Shown one piece after another: positions 23,414 to 37,104 of a stretch of 64,000 nt of DNA. A program made the position numbers and the translations under genes. The stretch comes from Daphnia pulex (lineage: Eukaryota > Arthropoda > Branchiopoda > Diplostraca > Daphniidae): the NCBI RefSeq assembly GCF_021134715.1, contig NC_060021.1:7162501-7226500 (forward strand), read 5' to 3'. The notes below the pieces were generated by a model. That model was not told the origin of the DNA. It was given only the letters and a program-made list of their open reading frames with translations, and did not search any database. Position 1 is the stretch's first letter; every line of letters begins with the position of its first letter.

Positions 23414-23994
23414 TCGTCCGTTTTTGTTGTTGTCACCCGGTGGAAGACGGTCGGGAGGATATAACCGTTGATTCAATATTGGAATGAATTGGACGTTCGT
23501 GAACGATGTTTTGTTGACTGAACGACGTTGACGACGCGCCCGTCGGGCAGATTGATTAAAGTATACACACACACACAGACATACACACAGATCGGACCGA
23601 TCGGAAAAGAGAGAAATCACTTCGTGGAAATTGCCCCTGTCGACAATCAGAAAAACGGTCCAACGAATCGAGCGGGGAGGGGGGAAAAAGAGAAAAAAAA
23701 ATCCAATCAAATGGACCGTTTCCATTTTATGAGCATCTCTCCGTTCTTGACTCTTCGTCGTCTCATTTTCTCCTCGTCATCATCGAGAAATCAAGACGTG
23801 AAATTCTGACATACCGACTCGACTTTGAACTCTCACGTACTACTCACAGCAGCTTGTGATCGAATAAACAAACGTTTTCGCACAGCGCTATACTCCACAG
23901 ACTCTCTTCTCATCCAGCGCTGCCGGCATGCCGGAAGAGAGAGAGAGGGTTGTTTTATAGTATCTCTCTAGTACTAGTACTACTACTACATATA

Positions 23995-24017
23995 GGGGGG
24001 GGGGGCGGGTGGGGGGG
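23995..24017 (+). repeat. G-rich tract
   Basis: Eleven G, then C, GGG, T and seven G; two long G runs plus a GGG within 23 bases, followed by an (AACG)n stretch. Confidence 0.85.
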
Positions 24018-25128
24018 AACGAACGAACGTCATAAGAAGGACGCGGGCGGGAGTAATAGGGAAGCGAAAACAGATGTGTCGCCCGTCTCTCCTAGCTGGA
24101 AATACGCCAAATAACTATACATACATCGCCTCCTTTGCTCCCGTCTGTCTGTCTGTCTCTTGTACCATCCGCCTGGGCTTGAACCAGCAGACAGTGCAGA
24201 GTCGGTTTAGACTATAAGTATTATTCCTATAGTGGTTTTGGGGGCGTAGTTATAGACTCGGTTGTGTAAATGTTAAAAAATTCTGCTCCCGGTCCAAGTG
24301 AAAGAAAGGAAGCACCATCCCAGTTTGTTTTTTTTTTTAAATCTTTTCAATGAGTATAGTTGAGGAATGAATTTGAAATTCCAATTTCCAGGTCCCAGCA
24401 CCAGTGATCCAGACAAGTTTCTAACCATGTCTGATCCGATTCAATGGCCGAGTTCGATTTCACTCGATTATAGGAAGAAGTAAAAAAAAATAAGAAAATG
24501 GCAAAATAAATAAACGGCAAGAGCTCGAGAGTATCCGAGGATAAATAACGCTGGGGGCTACAACATTCATTCGGCCAGCACAAAAGAGTACTACGTCTTT
24601 AAAAGGAGCCAAGATGAAAGAGCGACAATAGCGTGAGAAAGTTGACCCGCTGCGTCCGATGTGTTATTTTTTCCCCTTTTAGTTGGTGTCCAAAACCGCC
24701 CACCAAAAAAATAAAAAATAAACCACTTCCGGTGAATTTCTTTTTATCGAATCAAAGATCCTTTTAGTTTTCCCCCGTTTCTAACAAATTTTATATTCGC
24801 TAATCAAAGAAAAATTCGGTTAACACAACAAAAGAAGCGGCTAAAATGGAAAGCAAGAGGCCGCGTGCCGATGGCAGGTTTGACTGGTGGGGTGGGCTGG
24901 ATCAGCTTTTTTTTCTCCCCCTTGCGATGTCACGAAACGCATTAATAAAGTTTCCGTCGCTGATCGTTTTCGGCCAAGAAGGGAGGGACCCGCCGATATT
25001 TTAACAACATCAATTTTCAAATCGCTGATCGCCAAAAGTCCGTCGTTTTCCGTCCTGACTGGCCAGTCGACAAAAGGCGATTCTCATTGATTTGATGAAT
25101 CAATCACGTACAGGAGGACCAAACAGGA

Positions 25129-25174
25129 TATAAAAGGGAATGACGTCAAATAACTACGACGAAATATAATCAGT
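25129..25174 (+). promoter_or_regulatory. Possible core promoter cluster (TATA, CRE palindrome, TCAGT)
   Basis: TATAAAAG at 25129-25136 is followed by the cAMP-response-element palindrome TGACGTCA at 25141-25148 and an arthropod initiator-like TCAGT at 25170-25174. The TATA-to-initiator spacing (43 nt) is longer than the usual ~30, so this may be coincidental. If real, it points rightward, toward the muscarinic receptor gene. Confidence 0.2.
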
Positions 25175-25340
25175 CTAGACAGTTAGTTCATCTGTTCTAA
25201 CGTCTAGACGTTTTCGCGACGGACTTGAGTCCCATTTCGTACCTTTGAACGGTCCCGTATTGACGACTACTAAGAGATATATATCCTGTAAGAGTTCCAA
25301 CGTCACGCAACTTTGAACGAGTCTTGAGGGAAAGTTCTCT

Positions 25341-25355
25341 CCCCCCCCCCCCCCC
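25341..25355 (+). repeat. Poly-C run (15)
   Basis: Uninterrupted C run. Confidence 0.9.
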
Positions 25356-27715
25356 ACAAGAGCTAGCAGCCCATGTGATATTCATTCAGACGACACAGTT
25401 TTCTTGTCAAGTTCAACCTCAAAAACAAAAACTATCTGCCCGGCTTCTTGCGCCTTTTCGTCTGCTGCGTTTGTTGGCACGTCATTGCGAATTTCAATCG
25501 AGTTAGACCATCAAAAGCGTCTGCGAGCCACACAAAAGTCTCGAGTCCATACAAAGTACCTTGCAATGAATGAATGAATTCGTGAATTATATAAACAGGG
25601 AGAGAGAGACCTATAGAAACATTTGGATTTAAAAAAAAAACAAAGAAGAAAAGGCCTGGCCACAAAACGAGAGACTGTCGTGAATGTAAAAAAAGGGAGG
25701 AGCCGGAACATTAGCAGCGGTCGGTTGATGGCCTGATGGTCACTTTTAGCTGTTACTTAACAAGCAAAAGAAGTCGATGTGTTGAGAGCCATGCCGGACA
25801 AACGGCGGGCAGAGAGAGAGGCTGGAAATAAAAGCCGCAAAGACACACTCATCCAAGCAAATCGACTGGATGCTGGAGTGTGTGTGTGTGTATAGTGCTA
25901 CACCGCGCACTGACTCGTTGATGAAGTAAAGAGGAGCTGAGCAATCCATCATCGTCTCTAGTGTTCACTTCTCGGACTCACCTATATGATACGAGCGCAT
26001 CAGCAAATCTCAGAGCGTCGCTCGTCCGATCTAGTCCCTCCGACGCCTGGATATTTTTTTATTTCTTTCTTTCTCCGCCGGCAAACAAACAAACGGCACG
26101 TCAACCGTCGGATCGGATAAGGAACGTGACTCAACAACCGACAAGAAGGCCGAAGAAAGAAACTACAGCCGCGAAGCCCGGGCCTTGACGGTAGAGTTTT
26201 GAGACCCTTTATAAACCATCCACCGGCAAAGTAGTGGTAGGAGGAGGACGGAAATATCCCGATAATAATAAAGACAAGAGCGAGTTGATGATGGAGCACC
26301 AATCGAACGTGGTGGGCTCGGCTGCTGCTGTTACTGGTTTCATTCAAACTTTACCAGCTTGAAACTCTCAGCGAAACCGACCAAAGTCTTCCAAGTTTCT
26401 CCGACTCATCGCGATGGTGTGTGTGTTCCAACTCGTCAGATTCCAGTCAATCTGCAAACGTGGCAAAACTTGGATACACACTCACAGCTCGTTCAAAAAA
26501 TAAAAATAAAATAATAAAAAGATAAAATGTGTCAAAGCTTTCCCGAACTTTGATCGCTATCGATATACCGAGAAAAACTGTCGGGGAAAGATGAAAGAAT
26601 GTCAAAAAGAACGAAATGGAATTGAATAATAATAGCTTCGTTTTGTGGCGGGGAAATCCCGCTCTATTTTGTCAAAGTCAAAGGGGAAAAATTTAAAGAC
26701 TAAAACCACCTCCCAAAGTTATTTATATTTACTAGAAATCAATGATACAGCTTGCTCTTTTATTTTAGAATTCGTCTGTTTATTGAACATCCAATGGCCA
26801 AACGCGTTGGCTAAAAAGTAAAAAAGCCCCGACTGGTTTATTTAGTGTTTTTACTCGGTCTTCTTTATTTAGCTGTTGTTTATATAGACTTGTTCATTAT
26901 TGCGTAAGAGTTACAGTTAAGCGCTGCTGGGGCCGCTTGTTGTTTAAGAGTTTTCTATCGGGCGGCGGATCGTCGGCCCCCAAAAGAAACGAACGGGGGG
27001 AAACGGTCGCGACACAAACTGATGATGTTCCGATGTCGCTGGAACGCCTGCGCTGATGCCCGGCTACACACACACACACGCAGAGAGAGAGAGAGTGAGA
27101 GACAGACCGCACACAGACACACATCAGATACTCGAGGAATACTACTATAGTCTAGACTAGGCTATGGTATGGTTATAGCGGCGAATCTTCCTCTTATTTA
27201 GTGTGAAACTCGTCGATCGTCTCGGGCGGTTCCCCTCTTCAAGAACTCTTACCATTTTTACAAGAGTTAACTGTAATAGCAAATGAATTCAACCGACAAG
27301 TGACGTTCATCTTTTGGATCATTTCAAATTCAAAAGAAAATAATAGCGACGACTTTTTAGTGACGTGAAACAGTTTTTGTCGGACAGCTCTTTGAACGGA
27401 AATGCAAATGATCGTTCCACAGTTGTCACACATTGGCGAATTTTTTTCGGACCTGTTTGTGACCTCGTGATTCCCGCAATAATTTTTGTTTCTTTTCAAT
27501 TCTCCCCGATCCCTTGAAACAAAAACAAAAAATTCGATCGGTTGGGAATTCTTGGTCGCGATCGTCATCCGCCACTCTCGCGTTTCGTGACATCTGGAAC
27601 TGGCGGGATCGCGTGAGTCGCTTAGTGTCCGTTCCAGTTTGGACTCTAACGCGCACCGGCCATCGGAACGAAATCAAATTTTGAAAAAAATAAAGAGAAG
27701 AAGAAAAGGAAACAG

Positions 27716-27910
27716 CAACAACAACAACAACAACAACCCAAAAAACTATTCGATTTCTCTTTCATAACTGGCACGCGCGGGATCTATTCAAAAACTTCTG
27801 AGCGTGTGCCACACAACTGGGCTATATTGTCCTCGAATCAATTCAACTCTCTCGATTGGAATAATCGTCGATAAAAGAAAAAAAAGGGATCGCCAAGAGT
27901 CTCCCCCAAG
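27716..27910 (+). other. Candidate non-coding exon ending at a strong splice donor
   Basis: A consensus donor, CAAG|GTAAGT, follows position 27910. No good open frame precedes it, so if used it would end a 5' untranslated exon, for example of the muscarinic receptor gene, whose next acceptor would be the one before 37105. This is a guess from one splice motif. The left limit is only the (AAC)n repeat boundary. Confidence 0.2.
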
Positions 27911-29648
27911 GTAAGTTAAAACCTTTTCAATTTTATTGCCCGTCTGTAATTGTAGTCTGAATCACTTCAGACGGAAGGTGGAGAGCCTTGCGTAACTCGG
28001 GTCGAGCGATGACGGAATCGTTCGTCATCGGGGAGGTTGCGCCTTGAACTTGATCGATGCTCTCAAACATTTGACTTCGTTCCACACATTTTTTCTTGTC
28101 TCTTTTTTTTGTATTCACCAACAAAACAATTGCGGCTGTTGCTGCAACGCATATGCATATGCTGCGCTTTCTATTGTTTCTTTTCTTTTTTTAACTGTAT
28201 ATACAGCGCATATTGTTACAGCAAGTACATATGTGACCGTATACCCCCGTATAGACGTATATATATCTCTCTCTCCAGTATAAATATAGACACAAACATC
28301 AGAGAGCGCACACGCACCGGACGTTATTTTTCCAAGAAAAGGGATCGCGCGCTCACACACACACACACGGCGGGTATAAGCTAAGAAGAAAAATAATAAA
28401 AATCCGGCCAAAATAAAATAAATATCGTGTTCGCGTGTCGCCTATAACAAACTAAGGCCGGGATTATTGTTCGTCCTCCTACATGTTAAACTGACAGCCA
28501 GGTGAATATGGACGGGTATGGTAGTAGTATTGAGCATTCCACTCGTCGGTCAAAGAGACGTGGGTCGGCAGGGAAATGCACAGTAGCTCACAGGTCACAC
28601 ACACAACGGCCAAGGGAGGATCAATCCCAGGGAGAATTTGTTTTTTTTTTTCTTTCTCCCGAACTTGAAAATCTTTTTTGCGATTTCTTTTGCGTCTTTA
28701 TTTCGACCATGCAAAGTCGATTGGACTCGTTCACCTTTGCGGTCGTTCACCGTGAACTTGAGTCAACCATTCAGAGTGACTGTAGGTGTCCGATGTCATA
28801 CGACATGAAATGAATATCCGGATGGATGAAATGAAAAGGCAAACAAGGATACATGTCGATGGGCCTCGGGACTGTAAATTCGGCTGGATCGATCACATGC
28901 GTGTTATCGATTATCAATTAGTTATTCACCCAACAATAATAACATCAACAATAGAGAGACCAGCCGAGTAGCTTCCTTTCCTTCCTAGTATTATGGCCAC
29001 CACTTCGGCTGATGCAAAAGTTTAAGAGGATCGTAGGGAAAAAAATAATTGAGAACCGGCAGGAGGAAACATTCTAATCCCCCGTTGGCTGCTGGCGCAA
29101 ACAATAAACGTACCAAGAACCAGGGACCCAGGTGGGCTAGAATTTTCTTGCCCAAGTCGAGTTGCTGGCCGAATCCCATCGGTAAATTTTGAAAATGAAA
29201 AATTCAGAAAATACTACACACTTCCCGTCGTAAAATAAAAGGGGAGAGAGGCGCTTTTTTTAATTTTCCTTTTATAGATCGGATTAATAATCAATCATTA
29301 AGCCATTCATTTATCATCAAACTAGTGGGAGGGAAAGAAGAGGGTGAGCCAGAAGAAAGACAAGGGGGGGAAGGTCGATAATGGAACCGCGTATACACAT
29401 TCTGTATTCAACTGGATAGCGGGAAAATACGGCAAACTCCGTGAAAAAAAAAAAAAAAAACTGAAACGAAAAAAAAAAAATCTTCCGCAACTTTCGGTTT
29501 ACCGTCGTACAAAAGAACCCGACACTTTCCCATTGGCAGCGGAAGAAGCGGTCCACAACTTTTATTACAAATAATGACGAGGAAATATTCAAAAAAGTTT
29601 CCGTCTCTCTTCCTTTTTCCTTCACAGTATAGAATATAGGTCAACACC

Positions 29649-29668
29649 GAGAGAGAGAGAGAGAGAGA
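29649..29668 (+). repeat. (GA)10 microsatellite
   Basis: Perfect dinucleotide run. Confidence 0.9.
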
Positions 29669-30252
29669 TGGACAAAACGTGATTTGACAATGTCGTAGTG
29701 TACGAACTCACAATAAATAAAAGAAGATCATTCTCTCAGCCTCCCCTCTACCGAGCTGGACGATACCCGTGAATACTTAGGGAATCACAATCATCACAGA
29801 CAAACGACGGCGACTGGGCCACCGTCCATACGGTACGCGTATAGTCCAGCGCCATGAACTATGCATTATAGACAAGGCAAAGGAGTATGTGTGTATATAT
29901 ATACATCCTATCTCCTGGCGGCTCTGCTCTCTATATCATAGAGTCTACACACAAGTTGCCATATACTATAGGCGGGGGTTGTGGCTGTGTGTATGTTGCA
30001 GCATGTACTGTATATACCGCCGCCGCTAAAAGACGTATGGTGTACTGCTGATAGAGTACATAGAATTGTAAGCGATATAATAGATATATTATATAGAATG
30101 GGGCTCGGGGACCAGATGCAAACCGTGACGGATCGTTCGGCAAGAGCCTCCATTAGCTGGCGTCTGTATTATTTACGTACTGCACAACGATGCTGCACTA
30201 GCTGCTCTCGCCCCCATCTCCGAGCAGCGGCGGCTTCTTCTTCTTCTTCTTC

Positions 30253-30287
30253 TGTGTGTGTGTGTGTGTGTGTATACACACACACAA
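30253..30287. repeat. (TG)n-TATA-(CA)n palindromic microsatellite
   Basis: A TG run meets a CA run at GTATAC, giving a perfect 24-bp palindrome at 30263-30286 within a longer imperfect one. A (TTC)n run precedes it. Confidence 0.85.
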
Positions 30288-33200
30288 CAGCAGCACGTAA
30301 TCAATGCTTTGCTCTACTTTTTCTTTGGCCAGTTGGGGGTGGTGGTGGTGGGTCTTCGATTAAGCCGCAAAAAGTCTTTTCTCTCTCTTGTTCTCCGCTG
30401 GCCCCCCTCACTTTTATTTGTATTTATAAAACCCCATTTTCTTTCCTTCCTTTCGATTCTTTCCTTTCCCTAATGATTATAACTAAACACACACATCCAA
30501 CAAGAATAAGAAAAAAAAAAAATAACCACCAACCGAGCCGAACCGGCGTGTGTCTCCATGGCAACAGGCAGGCACAAACTATGGTGAACCCCGGCAACAA
30601 TAAGATCGGCAAGGGAAAAAAGAAAAAATAATAATAATAATACTATGTGTAGCAGTAGTACAGCCTATAAAGATAGTAGCTGCAGGAGACGGAAGGAAGA
30701 AGAAAAAAAGATAAGAATCGAGACAAATGGATGTACCAAGTTAATAATACCCAGAATGAATGACGCAATAAGAAACTGTAAAAGGAGAGATCCCCATCCC
30801 CCATCCCAACATCAAGGCGGAGGCGAGTCTCTCAAGCCAACAAGAGAAGGGGGGGGAACTGTGCGGATTTGAATGTGGCAGAGAAAAGAGCGCGCTGGAT
30901 GATGAGATTCAAAGCCGCCAAATTCAGCCGTCGAGCTTCTCAATTCCATTCGATGTGTGGGGAGGAAAATGTGATCAAGGGTCCGCCCATCAAAGCCGGG
31001 CAGGATATAGGCGGGCGGGAGGCTCTGCTGCAGGTAACAAATAAGCGATAAGAGTAGTAGTAGCGCATCTAAAAGAGATGAGATGAGAGCAAAACTACCA
31101 CCCGCTCCCGTCTAGTTCTTTTCTACACGACGTTTTGAAGCCATCAAAGATCTCCCGGCCGTGATTTTTTTATACTCCTCGTCATATTTTCTTTGACGAC
31201 TGAAAATCTGAAAATCTTTTGTCGTCTATCTATGACTTCTTCTATATCTGATGAAAATATCAAATCGGATGATGATGTGATTGTGACATGTCGAGATCAA
31301 ATCCATCCAGTTCCCGCGTCCTGATGTTTAGACGCTCATCCGCTAGTAGCTGCGCTATATAGCCGCCAATATAGTAGTTCTGGCTCCGCGTGATTGAAAC
31401 GAAAAGATTTACAATACTTCTTTCATCCTCAGCCAATATTGGAAAATCGACTGCGGAGTTTAAGAGAAAAAAAAAAGGGGGGAAGAATGAATAGACAAAT
31501 GGCTGGGAGTTGTTGAGTGCTAGATGCTTTGACACATGGTGCCGACAACGTACTATAAGAAAAGAATCGGCACGGTTTGTTTCGTAATTTAGCGACAGCA
31601 GCCAGTAACATCCAGCCCAATTTTGATTACAAGAAACTCTCTTGTCGGAACCGCAACACGTTTGATCTTCAATCAACTGTCCTTTTTTTTTGTCTCCCTT
31701 CTTTTTCTGTCTCAATCTCATCTGGGAACGGATTAAGTGACGAAAGGGGTGCAACCAAGTCGAGATGTCGTAAATAGACTCTCCCCCAAAAAATGGCACA
31801 AAACAATTCCAGCCAACAATAAAGGAGAAAGAAAGAAGCTTTATTCTTTTTCCTTCTTTCAAAAAATGAATAAGTCGGATGATAGGCTCCAACACAAGGA
31901 CAATGTACTTTTACGAATTACGTATAGAGTCCACAGTTGGGGGGTATACTATATGTACTATGTAGATTGAAAGGGGATGACAGGAAATAAATTCGTCTAT
32001 TTTTTTCTTTCTCTCCACTATTTATGCGCGCATTTCCAATTGTTAAATCTATAACGTATCAGACGTAACAACTGGGCACGCGTTATTGTTGTGGACAACC
32101 ATAGACGAAAAAGAAGTGAACCTGTGTACGCTCTATTAACTTGGGTCTATGGCTGCTATACTATATTCCCCAAGCCAACGTTGCGCAACACTCAATATCT
32201 CTCCGGCCGGGAGACACACCAGAGCCAAGGGATGCCGAATCACGCACCTCCGGTCACCCAACTCGGTTTCAAACTCGACAATGTCAGTTATAGATTATGT
32301 CGCCTTATTCAATAAGACGGGCGAGAATACACAAACGCAAATAATAAAATATCGCCCAAGGAAAACACAAAAAGAAAAGCGGGTCCGTCGTGATAAGTCC
32401 GGGGGCCTCATAAAATTTCGACAAAGTCAAACAACAACGCAACTTACACGTTCCGCTTGAAAGAGAAAACAAAACTCGTTGACGTGCACGTGTGTTAATG
32501 ACAGAATGAAAACAAAAAAGAAAAGAACGGAGAAAACAGTTAACAGAAAATCATTTGTTAACAAACCCCCCAGTCCTTGTCAGACAAGGCCGGTGGAATA
32601 TTGTTTGACACTGTTTTGAAATAATGGAATTTAATCCAGGATGGGAACCATCTGGCCCGTTTCCCGTATCGAATCAAAAAGAAATACAAGACTGCTGCAC
32701 GGAGAGAAAAAGTTTCCAACCATCAGTCCATCACACACGCCCTATAAATACGGACCGACTTAGCATTAGACAGCGCATAGACAACAAGAGCATACATATA
32801 ATATACCCAACGCAGATCATTAATTACAATTGAGCGTCTGGGAAACATTGGCGGGCCGTGAGCGGGGAAAAAGAGTTTTTGCTCGAGCTGGAACCTCATC
32901 CGGCAACCACCACTTTAGATAGCCACCCAATTTTTTTGTTTGTGTGTGTGTGTTTGTACCCCCCTTCGACCCCTTCGTGTGCTCATTTGTGTTTTTTTTT
33001 TTGTTTCTCTGGTCTCCACCACGGGTTTTCCACAAAAAGCTTTCGTTCCTTTTTGTGCATGTGACGCTTCATTTGTTTTTCATTTGTTCCTCTGGCTCAA
33101 TTTTATTTCGATTGATGACGCCGGAATGGGCGCGGACAAAAACTTCACGGCCCGTCATAGCTGTACCGTAGTTAAACGGACTACGGTAGTAGTATTGTCG

Positions 33201-34218
33201 CCACCGTTTCCACCGCGCACACACACGGTCGGCTTCAATAAATAATGGACGATGAACCCCCCTGTCAATAACTTAGCGGGTGTTGAATAAGAAAGGGAAT
33301 AAGAAAATCGGCCGATAGTTGGCCAGTTGTTACTAGCTAGCGACCGGATGGTGGATCAATGTGGTGGCACTGATTTTTATTCGGTAAGAAATGAGAGGAG
33401 AGACCCGCCTTCCATTTTCTGTATACACAGTTTCAACACACTGGTCTCTGTATATATTTATTGGCCGTTGGAATAATTTATAACAATCCGGTTTATTCCA
33501 TAACCTCCCCCCCCAGTCTTTTTCTTCTTTCACCCCCTCCCCTCCGTTGTATGTACATAGAATTTGGCTTCTTATCTATTTCTATCTTGATTCTTTTTTA
33601 TTTCCCGAGAATACGGATGTATTCCCCTTCCGGCGGTTCAAATAGCCCTGAAAGCGGATGAAAACCATTCTGATTTCTTCGACTTCCTTCCTTCTCTCCC
33701 AGCAGCACTCTTCTCTTCTTCTTCTTCTTCTTAGCTTCTTGCTCTGTACAGAATCTACAGAATCTGTATATCATTATGTGCGCAAATGTACGCAGAGAAA
33801 CATCTGCAAACATCTTTGGATATCTGCGCCATTCTCATCCAGCGAGACTTTTGCCTTGTGTCCATTCTCCATTTTGCTATTGGTGGTCCGTTTTTGAAAT
33901 ATGTCCGCTATTCTCTCCCCTCCCGACAATGCGGATGTACGGAATGCTGTACAACGATACAATAGCGCCATTAAATCTGATTGGAATTATCCAGCCGTTG
34001 GTTTCGTTAAAAAATAGAAAAAGATGGTGACTTCTTGGCATCATCAAATGCCAATCTCAAATCGCTTTCTTTCCGTACAAAATGATGATGGAAGGCGGTG
34101 ATATCCAGTGACCAGCAATCACGGACCAATTAAGCGGGTTCCCATCACACAATCAAACGAGACCAATAAGTCGGGGCGGATGTCGCGCTTTATGCCGTGT
34201 GGAAGTGATAACGATAAA

Positions 34219-34245
34219 CCCCCCCCCCCCCCCCCCAAAAAAAAA
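34219..34245 (+). repeat. C18-A9 compound homopolymer
   Basis: The longest C run in the window (18), immediately followed by nine A and then more A-rich sequence. Confidence 0.9.
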
Positions 34246-37104
34246 GAAAAAGAAAAAAAAAAGTTTCTTTTTCTTTTTGTTTTTACAAGACGCTATACAG
34301 TTGTGGTAAAGAGCTTGAGAGATAACATCCGACAATAACTTTGGTCGTCATTATAACGACCCAGAAGAACTCATCTCACTGATGACTTTCCTCGTCTACC
34401 AATCAAGAGATTCTCCAGCACTCCAACCTCATTCTTCTTATAGTTAGACACTATAGTTGAATGTGAGGCTATACTACACTAAAGATTGCAATCACAACCA
34501 AAAATACCAAGAATCGTTTCATCATTACAAATGTTCGTTCCTTTATTGATTTAAATTTTCCCAACAAGTAAATAATTCTTGTAACTTTTATTTTTTTTCC
34601 CCCTTTTGAAACCAAACACGCACGAATAGGGCGGCAACCCCCAAAAAAGGGGAGGGGGGAGGGCCAGTTTTTATTCAAGAAACTTTTACTATCACTCCCG
34701 GATGTTTCGTTACGTATTATTTTTTTTTACTTTCTTTTCCTGGAATCGCGCAGCAGCAGCTCCTGTGTATATACATACACAAACCGAACCGGGTGGAGGT
34801 GGTGGTATACGATTCCCGGTGAACGAAAAATAAAAATAAAAGAAAAACGAATGAAGTAAAAAGGAAGAGAGAGAGAGATCAACTCGCCGGGATTCCTATA
34901 TATCCTTTTCTGAACTCGCTCCCATCTGCTTGTTCCCCATGCGTGTGTGCATGCTCGCCGGGCCACAAAACAAAACAAACCTCCTCCCACACACACATAG
35001 AAAAAAGGGCAAGATAGAACCAGCAAGTCTAGTCAGCTAAAGGAGATCCCCCCCCCCCCATAGCATCTGGGAGAGCAGCAGCTCCACCCCATCCTCGTCG
35101 TCTGTTGACTGTGCAAACAGAAGAAGAAGTCTAGTAGTCAGTTTCGGGATTCACATAGATGTATATACTGATTTCTGCAAAAGGCAAAACTATCTACTAG
35201 CTTACTTCTTCCCCCCCCCCCCCATGGCTGGTCGTCGTCGTTTGTATGCTGCGCTAATCACCAACACACGCAACTTCCTTGTCCCTCCCTCCCTCCTCTG
35301 TCTGTGTGTGTGTGTGTCCGTCCAGATGACTCGAACCCACAGTTCCGCACGCCATCGTCCGAACGGGACGAGTCGTGGGTTTCTCTAATTACATTGCAAC
35401 CAGCTCTCAAATACCTCTGGCTGATGATTTATGGCACTCGCTCTCGACTCTCTTAACAACTGCCGAAAAAATACGGATGAATGGAATTTTTTGGGTTTTT
35501 TTTTTAATCTTTACGAGTTGATTATCCATTTGTTGTGTTTAGGGATTGCAGACTCCCGTCCATGTCAAAAGGCTCAGCTGCTATTATATGAAAAGCAGCA
35601 GCAGCAGTAGGGGGGAAAGGAGTGGGGGGCGAATAAATGTTGCTGAGACTGGCTGTCAGTAGTAGTCGAAATCGTCGTCGTCATCTAATAACGCATCAAT
35701 AATCACGCCAGTTCCGATTCGCCAGGAACAGACGGGCAGAAAGAATACGAACGACGTTTCTCTCTCCCTTGTGATGTGCTGGGCCTCTCTTTTTCTATCT
35801 CTCCGTTTATACTTTCTTTGCTCTTTCTCTCTCTATCTGATTTATTTATGTCTTTTCTTTTCTTTTTTCCCGTTCAAAGCCTCAAAGATTGTCGACAGCA
35901 AACCCCGTCGTCGATTGACGTTTGATGAAGAGAAAAGCGGCGGCGGCGGGTGGGGTAGTAGTCGCCGAGATTTCAAACCGTCAACTCGCGGCGAACGGAA
36001 ATTGTCATGTCTCGTCGCAATTTGCTCTTTCGCTGGCTCTCTCTCCCGTCTTCCCATCTTTCTCTATCCCCCCCGTTCGCTCTTCTTCCTCAATTTCCCA
36101 GCCGGTTCTTCCAAACTCAGTTTTCGTAATGATAATCACATGACTGTGCGCAATTACTACCCCACCCGTCCCACCCTCTGGGCTGGCGGAGAGATCCCGA
36201 CCGACGCAATTTCTCCAAACTCTTCGAGGGGAAAAAATAAAGATGGGGGAGGAATTTCCTTTTCCACTTGATTGATGATTTTATTTCTTTTAGCCCTCAT
36301 CTTCCAAAAAATAGATGAATGAGATATTTACTCCTTCCGTCGTTTTTTTTTATCCTATGTGATCTGTTCCGTGTCCAGGGAATTTTTCGAGTCAATTTCA
36401 TCCGAAACGTCTCGACCGAAAGCAAATTTTAAAATTTCCCAATCGCACTGGCTGCTTTTTGGTTTCCAGCATTATGCAAAGTTGCAATTACTACAAAACC
36501 GAGTAAAAGTGGACAGAAACGTGATCGACATCAGCAAGCGATGGTAAATTAATTGTAATTCCGGGTCGAAAGGAAGACGAAATTTGAATTGTTAAATGGC
36601 ACGACCGTCGTGAAAGCAGCGAACAATTGAAAATTCAAAACAGTTGCAAGAGAAAATTGCGCCTCTAGTTCTTTGGCCCAGAACCACCCAGTAATAATAG
36701 AATAATAATACGTAATCCACACTCGTTTCTCAAATTTCGGGCGGAGGCATTCAATCGACCCCGGAGCTGAATGCAGACGATTCAGACCGTGACAATGAGC
36801 TGCGAAAGGGACAGTTGACGAATAATAAGAATATCTCATTTCTACTATATATAATATCTTTTCTCCGGACAGTTTTAAGCTATTATATTTGGCAGACGCA
36901 GTGGAACTTATGCACGGACCCAAAGCCCGATTGCATGCGTAATACTGCGTAATACTGCACATCCATGCATTCATTATTCATTTCGACTTGTTCACTAATG
37001 GTATCAAGTCGCGTCGTAAATGTATGTGAATATATTTACATCATTTTGCGTTTCATTTTAAGTAATGATTTCGTTTTGTTTTTTTTCTCTGTGTGTTTTT
37101 ACAG

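Larger units (their letters stand above)
17000..27715. other. Gene-poor, microsatellite-rich region
   Basis: No frame on either strand encodes a recognisable domain, and open frames are short and low in complexity. The region is rich in simple repeats: 12 G at 19746-19757, (AAC)n 21079-21102, (CT)n 23394-23413, 11 G at 23995-24005, 15 C at 25341-25355 and (TG)n 25878-25891. It may contain distal regulatory DNA of the downstream muscarinic receptor gene, which is inference from position only. Confidence 0.4.
27911..37104. other. Gene-poor, microsatellite-rich region, possible 5' intron
   Basis: No recognisable coding exon on either strand. Simple repeats include (GA)n at 29649-29668, a 24-bp perfect TG/CA palindrome at 30263-30286, 18 C followed by A-rich sequence at 34219-34270, 12 C at 35048-35059 and 13 C at 35211-35223. 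The right end is a splice acceptor with a T-rich tract (TTTTTACAG, ending at 37104). Confidence 0.4.
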
